Below, one piece after another: positions 21,471-31,994 of a stretch of 64,000 bases of DNA; the stretch's first letter is position 1, and each line of letters starts with the position of its first letter. The DNA is from Letharia columbiana. Lineage: Eukaryota; Ascomycota; Lecanoromycetes; Lecanorales; Parmeliaceae. Location of the stretch: NCBI RefSeq assembly GCF_014066305.1, contig NW_023501063.1, forward strand, positions 372,001 through 436,000. The letters are read 5' to 3'. The position numbers and the translations under genes are program-made. The notes under the pieces were generated by a model. That model was not told the DNA's origin and did no database searches. It saw nothing but the letters and a program-made list of their open reading frames with translations.

Positions 21471-23473
21471 TGGTCTGTAGTAGCAAGGGTTTCGGTGGTT
21501 TTATACTGCGGCACGTAAGTTTTCTCTTATTCCATATACGATCGAGCATCAGTTGCACCTTTCCAGCTCCTTTGAGGAGTTCAGGAGAAATTCGTGCGTC
21601 ACATTGAAAGTCTCGCTGCTGAACAGCGCTGGGGAGGATGTCGGAAGACGAAGTGATGTTGTGAGGACGGGAGCACACAGCTGAAGATGCACAATGAAGT
21701 AAACACATTTTGCCACCTGCTATCGAGACGATGTGCCCAATCAAAGGATTTAGGAAATGAAAACGGCTGTTGCAAGGTTTTGGCATACCTTCCCCTTTGG
21801 TCGCATCGCCTCTGTGAGAGTTTGCGCCTAGCGCCTGTTTGTTGCCAGCGAGCTATACATCCGTCGCCAGGATGGGATACTGTCATTGTTATGCAAAGTC
21901 GCCTTCTCCCGGAGCTATACGTGATCTAGTCTAAAGCTGGCTCGTAAAGCCAAAGAATCGGCTTCCGGCCTTGAGATCTGTAAACAAACCCAGACATTGT
22001 CAGCGTCGGGGAACCGTTCTTACACATGAAAGAAGGCAGAAATCGCACAGCATGAGGACAACCACAAGATTGAGATACGGCTTCCGAGAAGTTGCTTGCT
22101 GCTTTTCTGCACTTGAAGAGCTTGCGACATGGGTATCTGAACCACTGATCTATCGTCGCCTCGTCGTCATCGGTTGAGAAAGAGGCAATTGGGCAGATCC
22201 GTTTAGGTTGCAATTCCTTTTGCTTTGAGCCTTGAGACTCGGGAAGCTCAACGTCACGTAAAGATCAAAGGGTTTGGGCCTATGACATTAATTCTTGCAG
22301 ATCGGGAAAATCTGGCTTGGAATCTCTGAACGCTTCGGCTGGACCTCTCAGCTTGGTATTGTGTTCGGCTCTCATGTGCAAAGAACTATGAGGTCTTGGT
22401 GAAAGGCCTTGAACACGCTCCAACTTCTTCGGCCGATTTTTGTCTTCTTCTTGTGTCATCGCGGCATTACGTGGCTTGTTTGCGCCCAGGCTTGAACGGC
22501 TAGAATACGCCAAAGGCAGGGTCGTCTCGACTCTTTGAGATGAGCAGTAGTAGCTGTGCTAGTCGCTGCTAAAACAGACAACGGCGCCGCAAGCAGAGGA
22601 GCGTTGGACGACATGAAACGGCGAGATAAGGTCTCTCGGCAGAACACAGAGCAATAAACGACCAGGAACAGGCTTATGTAGTGCATCAAATAGCTGAGAG
22701 ATCCCGCCAGCGCGACCGATCTTATGTAAAAGACCACCAATCATTGGCTAAACATCCGCAATTTCCAGCCGATTGAGGTCCACAGGAGCTGGAATAAAAA
22801 AGAACCTGTCCGCTCTGGCCTTGCTACTGAGGGATTGGCAGTCTCATCGAGCACCAAAGCTTGTCTTTCAACAGCAAAACTTTCCATGTCACAATTTCTT
22901 TTCTTGAGCAGACCTGACATTTTGTAGCACCAAATTTGATCGTAAACTTTGTTAGTCAAAAATCACTGCGTTGCAAAGAAAGTAGTTTTGGTGATGTTCA
23001 GGATAGGTATAGTAACTAATGACATAGAAGCAGAGCTTGGGTTCTATCTTTTCGCCGCAGAACCTTACCTTGAAACCGCTCAGAATGATTTGATAGGGAC
23101 AGCAGGGACTTCAAGTTCACCTGGTCTTATTTCCGGCAGTGGAATACTCTAAAACACACTAAACACAAGATGCAGCGCTAATTGCGGGCCGTTTTAATGG
23201 CCCCTCGGGCATATCTCGGATACTGAGCCTACTAGACGAAACCTCTGTACCTTTAGATATTTCGTTTGGCCTCACTGCCCGGTGCAGTCTCTTGTTCTCT
23301 TCTATTCCTGGTCACACCCATACTCTCTTCACCATCTTGAACTACCTTCGACACCGTTGGCGTACTCAGTCAAAAGAGCTAGATTCACCGAGGCCTCAGC
23401 GCCGTCTAGACCTCACGTCTCTCAACACTGACTTCTACTCACTTCTTCCGCCTCCCGCACTCTACCCCCTGCC
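21471..23473. other. Gene-poor region upstream of eIF4E
   Basis: Normal base composition with only short, unconserved-looking ORFs on both strands. It is probably decayed sequence. The last 200 bp before 23474 are pyrimidine-rich (CTCTTGTTCTCTTCTATTCC), as expected for the eIF4E promoter and 5' UTR. I recognise no gene. Confidence 0.5.
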
Positions 23474-24536
23474 ATGTCCAAACCCGTCACTGCGTCTGCC
23501 ACACTCAAGTCTAGCTCGCCCGTCCCCCTCGACACCATCCCAATCTCACCTGCAAACGAGAACGCCGACCCGAACATGACTTCGGAAGACGGAGCCACCA
23601 CAAGCAGTGGCGCTGCGAAGTCGGGAGACGAGCAAGTCACCGTCTTTCATGATCCAGAGAACTTCAACGTCAAACATCCCCTGATGCATGAGTGGACTCT
23701 TTGGTTCACTAAGCCACCGAGTGGGAAGGTAATACAGGCCACCTGTGAGAGCTTGACTGTGCTTCCAGTGCTGACGATGCAAAGGGCGACAACTGGAACG
23801 ATCTACTTAAGGAAGTTGTCACCTTCGATTCTGTGGAAGAGTTCTGGGGCGTCTATGTGAGTCTACAGCTCGGTCCCCGCTACCACCTTCCGATACAGCA
23901 CTCGCTGACCTCAATCCTCCTCTACGCAGAATAACATTACTCCCACTTCCGAGCTCGCGCTGAAGTCAGACTACCATCTTTTCAAAAAAGGCATCCGCCC
24001 AGAGTGGGAGGACCCTCAAAATAAGCATGGAGGCAGGTTTTCGCTCAACCTATTGTACATCCTAGGCTGATGCTTGCTGTTACAGGGAAATGGAGCTACC
24101 AATTCAAGGGTGGGTATACAGATACCAGACCCCCCCCTTCCCGACAGATGTGCTGACCAAGCCTCCCCCAGACAAACGTAGCGCCCCCATCGACGAACTC
24201 TGGCTCCATGTGATGCTCGCAGCCATCGGCGAAACCCTCGAGAACAGCGACGATGACGGCGAGGTCATGGGTGTGGTGGTCAACGTACGCAAGGGCTTCT
24301 ACCGTGTTGGGCTATGGACCAAGACGGTCGGAAAGAGCGTGCCAGGAGGTGGAGAGGGAGACGTTGCCGGGGGTAAAGGTCGGAGCCCGGAGAAGAGCAA
24401 GGATGTCCTGCTTGGTCTGGGGAAGAAGTTCAAAGAGGTCTTGAAGTTGAAGGATGCGGAGGTCGTGGAGTTTTCGGGGCACACGGAGAGTGCGCATAGC
24501 GGTAGCACGAGGGCGAAGGCGAAGCACACGGTCTGA
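23474..24536 (+). CDS. eIF4E: Translation initiation factor eIF4E (cap-binding protein)
   Basis: Exons 23474-23728, 23785-23856, 23930-24032, 24086-24109 and 24172-24536 encode 272 aa. After a Ser/Thr-rich leader come HPLMHEWTLWFTKPPSGK, GDNWNDLLKEVVTFDSVEEFWGVY, SELALKSDYHLFKKGIRPEWEDPQNKHGGK, WSYQF, PIDELWLHVMLAAIGETLE. Trp89 (GDNW) and Trp135 (EWED) are the cap-stacking pair of the family. Intron 3 (24033-24085) is best read as GC-AG (donor GAG/GCAGGT, acceptor TTACAG). It alone yields HGGKW, and the nearby GT donor puts the next exon out of frame. Exon 4 is only 24 nt. The C-terminus has a Gly/Lys-rich insertion before the final strand region. The product binds the mRNA 5' cap in the cytoplasm and recruits eIF4G. 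Confidence 0.93.
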
Positions 24537-25624
24537 TGGATGTGGTGGTGTCGGAATTCGAAAAAAATAGCATGATATTACGGCTTCTGGCGAGCGGCTT
24601 CGAGCATATGCTAGGCGGCCATGAAGACGAAAAGCACCTCATTGAGGATCATGATAGCGATTTGAGCACGCATTGTGCTCCTAGCCTAGACTAAATACTT
24701 TGCAAATCCAATACCCATCTGAAGCATCTGCCAATCAATTGAAAGTGGCTTGAGGCATCAATATTCGCCTGCTTCCGTCTCAGAAGAGCGGGAAGGTCGT
24801 CGACGAGGGTTTTTTCGATGCCGCACACAACGTCGATGATGGGGAATCGACTTTGCCAATAGACTGTGAAAAGGATCAAAGGGTTTCCTTTGAGCGGATT
24901 ATAGAGATGCACTCTATGGGAAATATGGACATCAAGTGCTTCATTCCTCCATTTGGGACATCCACCGGGCCCTTTTCGCGATTACAGAACCGGCGTCTAG
25001 CCGATGCAAGGGCTTGGTACCGCTGATAAAATATTGCTTGTAGGCCTTGAAGATCCAAAAGATCCTACAAATGGGTGGAAGGCCATGCAATGTTGACAGT
25101 GTCTCAACCCTTTTTTTGGATCTCATTCACATTCGAGGTGCACGTCCGACTCCGAAATCCGTCAACGTTCGATGGTCTGTTGAACCGAGCGGCTTGCGGA
25201 AATGGTTTGGAGACCCAGGGCCAATGCGTGGACTTTATGCCCGTTCTACCAAACGCATGGAATTGTGCATGAGCAAAAAGAGGTCTGGTGCTCGACATTC
25301 ATCTTCAGGGTTCATGCGGCTGTTGTAGGTCGCCAGCGGGCATTGCCCCATGTCGACTTTCCATGCAAGATATTCCTAGCGCGTTGTGGCTTTCCTACAT
25401 TGCGTCCATGTGCCTGTCTAGGACAAACCAATCGCAGGGGCAAGAGGCCGCCAAAGATAGTAGCGGCGGAAAATCATGGTCGAGAGCGAGAGAGGAGAGG
25501 AGGGCTGGTGACAATGTGGGTGAGGAGGATAAGCTATGAGGAGTCATCCTCTTTCTCTGTCAGCTGGTTCTATTTTCTGTAGAGCCCACAATTAGCGATA
25601 CCCTAGAGAATGAGGCGAGAAACC
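24537..25624. other. Region of decayed sequence between eIF4E and the Sec17 remnant
   Basis: Short overlapping ORFs on both strands (for example 24691-24912 minus and 25202-25582 plus) with no recognisable family. It is probably part of the same pseudogene graveyard. I see no supported gene. Confidence 0.5.
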
Positions 25625-26144
25625 CTACCTAAGCAAAATGGTAGTGCGAACCGAGTCCAGCGGGTTTAGCTGATTGCATCGGAATGGCTTCTCAGCTAAT
25701 CCCTCGCTGTCCCCTTGTTCCACTGGCTCTGAGAGATCGGAAAAGAGCTGAGACTCCCTGGTCGAAAGCGAACTGAGGATCTAGTTCTCGATTGCTCTCC
25801 GAGACCCGCTTAGCACCAATGATGTCGAGCGCAAGGTGGCAGAATCCAGCGCGCAGGAGCTAGTCATTGACAAAGACCCGCATGAGGTTGTCCGATACTG
25901 CCTGCCTGAAAGCGCCCAGGTAGCCATTGTCCAACACAGCGAGGTCGCCCGCTTTCAGATGGAACTGATTGGCGAGCGCGGAGGCGTTGTCGTCTTTGCA
26001 CCATTGCGCCGCTGCTTCGTATGCCGACCCTGCTTTTGGCTTGTCCCATAGCTATTGGTATAGCTCGGCTAGGAGTTGCTTTTGCGGCGCTGCTCTTCGG
26101 AAAGTGCCTTTGAAAGAATAGTGGCGGATAACTTGGAGCTTGGG
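25625..26144 (-). pseudogene. SEC17: Sec17/alpha-SNAP pseudogene fragment
   Basis: The minus-strand frame from 26144 reads FRRAAPQKQLLAELYQ, stop (TAG 26054-26052), LWDKPKAGSAYEAAAQWCKDDN, ALANQFHLKAGDLAVLDNGY, NLMRVFVND, stop (TAG 25862-25860), LLRAGFCHLALDIIGAKR and NRELDPQFAF. After a frameshift near 25735 it continues as EPVEQGDSEGLAEKPF and LNPLDSVRTTILLR to a TAG at 25627-25625. The order of blocks matches the middle and C-terminal TPR-like part of Sec17, the adaptor that brings Sec18/NSF to SNARE complexes. The N-terminal part is missing. Two stops and one frameshift make it non-functional. The working copy must lie elsewhere in the genome. Confidence 0.8.
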
Positions 26145-26242
26145 AGAGACATTTGGGATCGCGTAGTGATGAGCATCTCACAAGCCGCCAGGGTCTGAGA
26201 TGACGAAGGAGATCTTGCTCATTAAAAAGGTATTGGTTACTT

Positions 26243-26590
26243 TGGCTACCAGGACAAAGATCGAATGGAGGTTATCGGTTTGCCGTTTTTGAAAGAAGAC
26301 CAGTGGAGAATACTATGGGATTGTATGAGAGAAGATGGTTTGAAAGGCTTTTGGTGGTCCAGGAGGTTGCGATGCCCAATCACGTGATGGAACCATTAGG
26401 ACCGGGGCCATGCCATTGGTACCGGATCCAGTATCTTGGATTTAATAGAGAAGTGGGCATGTCCTTGTGTCCGAGCGGAGAGAATCAATATGTGTCATAT
26501 GTGGATCAGCCAAGATCCCGTGGCAAGAAATCATCGAGTGCTCGGAATTCTTACATGGCACGGGAATGTCAACCAGCCTATACGAACTGA
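26243..26590 (+). pseudogene. HET-domain gene fragment
   Basis: Two overlapping plus-strand frames carry pieces of a heterokaryon-incompatibility (HET) domain. One has GLPFLKEDQWRILWDCM. The other, shifted by a frame, has RRWFERLLVVQEVAMPNHVM, matching the PWF.RLWVVQEVA signature of HET proteins. No start or complete domain remains. Family assignment rests on this one motif. Confidence 0.5.
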
Positions 26591-26731
26591 AGAGAGATGA
26601 GCCCCTGGAAATACGCAGCCAGGCTTTTGGACAGGACCATTAAATTTATTGCGCATGGTCAAAGCTTGTGTACGGAGGTTGGTCATGCATCATGATGCGA
26701 CTGGGTGGGACACTCGGGCTGATGCTGGAGC

Positions 26732-27730
26732 GTGGTTTCGAACCCATTGAGGAAGCTGCTTAACAGGCCAAAGCAAGAAGCATCAACAGGGAGTTCAGAC
26801 AGACATTGGAAGAAATGGCTGACTCGTCCTAACTTAGAATATCAGACCCATCGAGTGAAGTTTGGATTTGGTAGGACAAACCGCGCGGAGCTCTTCGAAG
26901 AATTCGCCCGATACAACGCACGGTTGAGAGAACTGCTCGATACGAGTGACCAGTCAGCAGCACTCAAGCAGTCCCGCCAACAAATTAGGAACTCAGCCGT
27001 CAAGAAAATACTGTGGAAAATCTGGCGGCATGCTGCAAGTCTTCACGACCTCTTGGGTCAGGCTTGGTGCTGTCAATGCAAGCATTTGCATCGCGCTTGT
27101 CTACTCTTACACCATGAGACAAATGTGAAGCGTATCGAGTTTAGTATCTGCTTCCTATACGCTCCGAACCTGGTCGCTGATCGTTGCCCATGGAGATGGA
27201 AAGAGGTGAATGCCCAGCATATCAACCACGACATCTCAGAATCAAACATGTCCTTAGAGGTATTTCAGAACTTTATGCCACAATCACCGGTTCCAAAACC
27301 GCCTTCTAAATCTTCAATGCGGGATCCAAACCTTTCAACACTACCTTCTCGTCCGAGAGTCAGCTGGACCAACACACCGCCTCCCGTAGTGGACTCGACA
27401 CCACGAGCCACGGGGCCCACAGTGATTACTGACCTGTGCTCCACTATAGCTTCCTGTGATCCTGCTAGTAATATCTTTGGACTCCTAGAAGGCGACGAGG
27501 ACTCATATATCCTTCAGCGAGGAGCGAAGACGAAACCGCCCGGACAAGCATATCAAACGGTGTCTCTCGAGAGCCTGTTGAACAGAAGCTCTGGTTTTCT
27601 ATTGGACCGTCGGCAACAATATCGAATTGCCTACATCCTCGCATCATCTCCCCCGCATTGTTTTTGCAATATTGAGAGCGACCTGCAGAACAGGAAGCGG
27701 AAGTTTGACCTAATTGATCTAGGGAATTAA
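26732..27730 (+). pseudogene. Truncated DUF7580-like fungal protein remnant
   Basis: A 332-codon frame with no ATG near its start (it opens after a TGA at 26720, with GTG as first NTG codon). KLLNRPKQE, LFEEFARYNARLRELLD, SLHDLLGQAWCCQCKHLHRACLLL and, near the end, RRQQYRIAYILASS recall the DUF7580 family often associated with prion-like or HeLo signalling genes of fungi. After ILASS the similarity to the usual continuation is lost, consistent with truncation or an unspliced or frameshifted 3' end. The 5' part of a normal family member is absent. It may be part of a longer spliced gene whose upstream exons I cannot see. Confidence 0.45.
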
Positions 27731-27900
27731 TACTCCGTACACTCGGTCAAAACCTGGAAGGCAAGAGTGAAGGGAGGGGTACCATCTCTCTATTCAACTT
27801 GCCCCGCCCTATCTCCTCATGATCACCAACCCATCCTCCCAACCCACCCAAACCCAACCCACCGCCACCCAAGTACCCAACAACCCATCGACCCACCACA

Positions 27901-28413
27901 ATGCCTGCCCCAGATCCATCCTCCTTCTCCAGAACAACAGCAGGCAAAGAGGTCGCTGAAGCCCTTGCCACAGACGTCGTCGGCAAGACCAGTCAGTCAC
28001 TCTCCTCACTTCATCACTTGGGCCCCTCGCCGACCGAAGAAAACGCACTCACCGTCACCGTCGCCGTCCCCGGCGCCGGCAAAGGCGGTCTCGGCGCGCA
28101 GACCCGCCCCGCCCTCCCATCTTCTCCTCGCCTCGCCGCCCGCACGGAATCCAAGATCGCGCCCGTGGTCGAGTCGATCAGAAAATTTTCATTTCGGCAC
28201 CGATGCGCGAATTGTGGAACTCGATCGCAATGACCTGGCGAGACAGCGGATGGGATGGATGGCTGGCGCGGTCGATAGGATTGGCGTCGTCTTGATGTAT
28301 GATGCGGACGGGTATCTTGGCGACGGGGGTGTATGGCGAGATGGCGGATGGCATGAGAGGCTGTTTGGCGCTCGTCGTGTTGGGTCGTTTTTGTTGAAAG
28401 ACTTTCGAGTATA
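27901..28413 (+). pseudogene. Short-chain dehydrogenase/reductase pseudogene
   Basis: The ATG at 27901 opens with MPAPDPSSFSRTTAGKEVAE and ends its first block at VVGKT, the N-terminus of a common fungal SDR group. Then VTVPGAGKGGLGAQT (a damaged Rossmann TGxxxGxG), HLLLAS in a second frame, AARTESKIAPVVESIR back in the first frame, and DARIVELDRNDLA in a third. An NNAG motif and the catalytic YxxxK are not seen. The gene is broken by at least two frameshifts and is 3'-truncated. Confidence 0.65.
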
Positions 28414-29270
28414 GTCAGCAGCACTTTCGTGGGGTCCGTGGGGGGGGGGAAACGAAGATTGTAGGTGTTGACACCAGCGACATGGAATGCTAAAACATAC
28501 AACCCACGCTACGGCTACGGGTAGTCAAAGACTGGCCCAACCTTCTTCTCTTCGCGAAATCTCAGGAGAAAAAGCTGGGGACGCGCGCAGGCTTACACTT
28601 GTCCACCATGGTGGTAAGCAGATATGATGCGGAGGAGCCAGCCACTCCGAAGCCGCCTTTTCATTGCGAATGTAATCTAGTGATTCTCTCCCCCAACACC
28701 TCATAGCAGGCATCTCGCAAGAGCCCTTCGACATCGGCGTCACGATGCACGATGACGCAACCTCCGGCAAATCCATGGAGATGGAGACGGGAGGAGTCGT
28801 TGGAGCTGGGGTGCTCGATGGCGGTGATGGCGGCGTTGAATACTTATATTAAAGGTATCTACGTACCCCCTCTCTTGCCTTCAATGGTTTGAAAGGGTGC
28901 ATGAGCTGATGTGTGAATGGAAAAGGTGGTTCGGGCGCTTTCCTCAGGGATTGTCAGATTCCCGAGGAGCCTGTCAATGAGTATGTGCGTGATCTGGTGA
29001 TGGCGGGATATCTAGGGGAGCTGAGTCAGGAATTTGTGGGCAGAGGTTTGAGATTTGAGGAGGGTAGCTGATAAGGGTAGCTGTCATGCGAGACATCTTT
29101 CGCATGGGTGGAGGATATGCGAAAAGAGATGGGGCAACATGCTACTCCTCGGTCACTAATCCGTAGCCAATGCGACTCAATATGTCTTGGCAGATTGGCG
29201 ATGAAAGGATAGCGTTAAGATTCGAACTGTACAAGAAGCGAACCAATTACCCCTCCGAAAAGCTGCTGCA
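28414..29270. other. Intergenic region
   Basis: Between the SDR remnant and the 3' end of the synthetase gene. A (G)9 run lies near 28441. A minus-strand ORF at 28525-28776 has no recognisable features. I see no supported gene. Confidence 0.5.
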
Positions 29271-31193
29271 TCAAGCTTGATCTCCAAATATCTCTTTGAC
29301 CAGGCTTTTCTTATTGACTTGAGAATTATTAGCGTGAACGAGCAAAGGGGATGAGAGTACATACTCTTGCCCATGGCATTTTTAGGCAACTCTTCTACCG
29401 CCTTTAACTCCTGTGGTATCTTGTAATTAGCCAGCTTGTCCTTCAGCGCTCTTCGCATGTCCATGACACCCCAAGTCTTGCCTCCTTTCCCAGTCTGGGC
29501 GTGTGCTGGCTCGAGGACGACAACTGCTGCTACTTTCTGGCCCCATTGTTCTGAGGCGACGCCAACAACGGCAGCCTCGGAGATCTGAGGTCTGGAGGAT
29601 CATCAGCCTAAGATGAAGTGAGGCATGGTAAGTTTGATTGCGACTCACAATGACAAAAGCTCCCTCTCAATCTCCAAAGCGCTGACCTTCTCTCCACCAC
29701 TCTTAATAATATCCGTGCTCTTCCTCCCTCGTATGAAATACATCGGGCCCTTCGCCCAGTCCTGTCCACTTTGCCCCGCACCATCCACGATTTTCCTCGT
29801 CGCAATGTCGCCAGTCTTGAACCATTTGCCGCCACCATCATCTGATGCCACAAACTCTTCCGAAGTCGCCTTCTCGTTGCGCCAGTATTCTTCGAAGACA
29901 GTAGGACCTCGGAGTTGTATCTCTCCTTCTGTTCCTTTTCCGTTCTCGTCAACTTCATGGCCGAGGGGGACGACCTCATTGGTTTCGCTGTCCACTAGTC
30001 GGACTTGGACGGAGGGTAACGGCCATCCAACGCTGCCGTCCACTCGGTCCCGGAAGTCCAAACCACAGCTCAAAGCCATACCAACTTCAGTCATGCCATA
30101 GCGCTCAAGCAAGACGTTGCCGCCGCTTAACTCTGTCCACGACTTCTTCGTAGGCGTTGGTAGTGCCGCGGATCCAGAGATGTTGAGGCGTAGATTCTCC
30201 GGCAATAAAGCCTTCTTAACAGCTTCCTGCAAAGGTACGGCGAGCTTGTCGAATGAGGAGAGGAAGCGATTGTATATTGTAGGGACAACTGTCAGGAACG
30301 TGATGGGTTTCTTGTTCTTGTCTGGCATGAACGGCGCGGCTAGGCGCTCCCAGACCGCATCGACGTTGAAAGGGAACATGAATTCGATAGTTGAGCCGGC
30401 AAAGAGGGGTGTGAGGAGGGCGTTGACGGTGCCATGGATATGATGAAGGGGGAGGACGTGGAGAAGGTGATCGCGTGAGGTGTATTGCCAGGCTTTGTGG
30501 AGTGATTCGGCTTGGGCTGTGAGGACCTTTTCCGGAAGAAGGACGCCTTTCTGTGGATGTGTCAGCGGCAATCTTTGAGTGTATGATGAACGTATATACC
30601 GGACGACTGGTCGTTCCTGAAGTGTACAGCATCATGCCGCCTTTGGTCAGGGGTAAGGGCACCAGCTGGACCTCATCTTCCCCATTGCCAGTAAGCCTCT
30701 TCTCGACGACATTGAGGACTGGCTTTCTTGGTAGGTGCTCTAGGCCCTCCTTGAGGACTTCTTCCGCCTTCTCTTGAAACTTCCCGGATGAAAGTAGTGT
30801 CACCGCCTCGCTGTTCTCCAGTATGTACCTGAGCTCGCTCGCTGGGAAGCCTGAGGAAAGTGGAACGGCGATGCTGTCGCATGCCAGTATGGAAAGGAGG
30901 GTCACTGTCTCGGTTTAGCTACTGAGCTGAGCATAGATGCAGCTTTTGCTCGCACCTACATAATCGTAGCCATTTTCCACTAGGAAAGCGACCCTTTGAC
31001 CTCCTCTTGATTCGCCCTCGGCCGACGCGGACTTCAATTGGTTGTACAGGGTGACCTTGGCGCCTTCAACATCTTTGAGTAGCTCGCCATATGTGAATCT
31101 TCTTTCTGATCTTGAATGTATTATAGCAGTACTTTTGGGATCATGGCTTGCGATCGCTCGGAAGATGGGTAGGTCTGGGAAAGTTGACGCCAT
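29271..31193 (-). CDS. Acyl-CoA synthetase, malonyl-CoA synthetase (ACSF3)-like
   Basis: Exons in transcript order: 31193-30956, 30904-30600, 30550-29649, 29591-29365 and 29317-29271, giving 572 aa. Introns are 51, 49, 57 and 47 nt. ANL-superfamily motifs: LYTSGTTSRPKGV (ATP-binding P-loop, spanning intron 2), LPLHHIHGTVNALLTPL, SGSAALP, ERYGMTEVGM, WFKTGDIA, YFIRGRKSTDIIKSGGEKVSALEIE, and the C-terminal NAMGKINKKSLV with the catalytic Lys of the mobile domain. The RGRKSTDIIKSGG and HGTVNALLTPL forms are those of the malonyl-CoA synthetase branch (free malonate plus CoA and ATP to malonyl-CoA), but other carboxylic acids are possible. No peroxisomal SKL-type end is visible (it ends GDQA). Gene symbol left open. 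Confidence 0.9.
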
Positions 31194-31410
31194 TCGGAGA
31201 TGCTGAGTCCTTGGGAAGCTTCTTTGATTAGATGGGAAGATTGATGTTGATGAGTTTTGAGAGTGGAGGCGTTGAAGGAGACGTGATTGAGCATGATTCT
31301 CGAGCTGGCAGATGAGTGATCATGTAACGGGAGTTTACATTATGGGGAGGAAATTTTTTGTGTTTTAAAAAATAAAAAAAAAAAAAAAAAAAATTTTTAA
31401 AAAAAAAAAA

Positions 31411-31444
<34 letters not shown>

Positions 31445-31609
31445 AAAAGCGCAAATAGCGTTTCAAAATTTAAAGTAAAAAATTTCAGAATTTTGATAGA
31501 AAATAAAAAAGTTATTACTATTGTGAATAATGTACACCTATTTTTTTGATGAGGGAGGCGCGGGAGGGCGAGATTTTGATGGTTGCGGACGCTAATTTAT
31601 TTACCCGTG
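31194..31609. other. Promoter side of the synthetase gene and transition to the RIP domain
   Basis: Contains an A-rich simple tract (see separate entry), then sequence of mixed composition. No gene is seen. Confidence 0.5.
31361..31442. repeat. A-rich low-complexity tract
   Basis: About 80 bp almost entirely A with a few T interruptions, at the edge of the large RIP-mutated domain. Confidence 0.8.
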
Positions 31610-31811
31610 GTAACTTAGCCGATCTAGCCAAAAGGCGTAATAACCCCGAATTGATGATTGGCTGCATATATAAATTTAAGATTTTCTAGTTTAGCTCTAT
31701 CTTATTCTTTTATATATATTAATAAGATAGAGCTAAGCTTAAAAATCTTAAATTTATATATATAGTTAATTATAAATTCGAGTTCTATACGCTTTTTAAT
31801 TAGATCGATTA
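31610..31811. repeat. Foldback element, interrupted by the Gypsy locus
   Basis: The left arm (from about 31610, AACTTAGCCGATCTAGCC...) and right arm (about 31720-31811) form a long inverted repeat around a loop near 31695-31725. The left arm keeps normal composition, while the right arm is its RIP-mutated equivalent. For example, left TAGCCGATCTAGCCAAAAGG corresponds by complement to CTTTTTAATTAGATCGATTA on the right. The complement of the left arm's end, GGCTAAGTTA, appears at 44333 on the far side of the Gypsy locus. So the retroelement landed in the right arm of this element. Confidence 0.65.
31807..31811. repeat. Target-site duplication of the outer Gypsy, left (RIP-altered)
   Basis: GATTA here against GGCTA at 44333-44337. 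The two differ only by G-to-A and C-to-T, as expected if the left copy was RIP-mutated. Confidence 0.65.
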
Positions 31812-31994
31812 TATTAGAATCGATATAGATATAATATTAATATAGATATATTAAATAAGATAACTAGATATCGAATAACTATATAAATAGAAGATATTAA
31901 ATAGTAGTAAATATCTCTATTAAAATATACTAGACTCTAATAGATTATAGAATTAAATAATATATTAAGAGAGATATAAAATACGCTCGTAATA
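31812..31994 (-). repeat. 3' LTR of the outer Gypsy
   Basis: 183 bp, paired with 44150-44332. It starts TATTAG (RIP-altered TGTCAG-like) and ends CGCTCGTAATA. Confidence 0.8.

Noticed and set aside
25202..25582. 126-codon plus-strand ORF with several Cys
   Set aside because: No signal peptide, no recognisable domain, and a competing frame of similar length overlaps it. Not supported as a gene.
27767..28413. 215-codon plus-strand ORF over the SDR remnant
   Set aside because: It is the shifted frame of the broken dehydrogenase. Fragments of the SDR signature are spread over three frames, so none of the single ORFs is a real protein.
31361..31442. A-rich tract as the poly(A) tail of a retroposed gene or LINE
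   Set aside because: No gene or LINE-like sequence ends at it and no flanking duplication was found.
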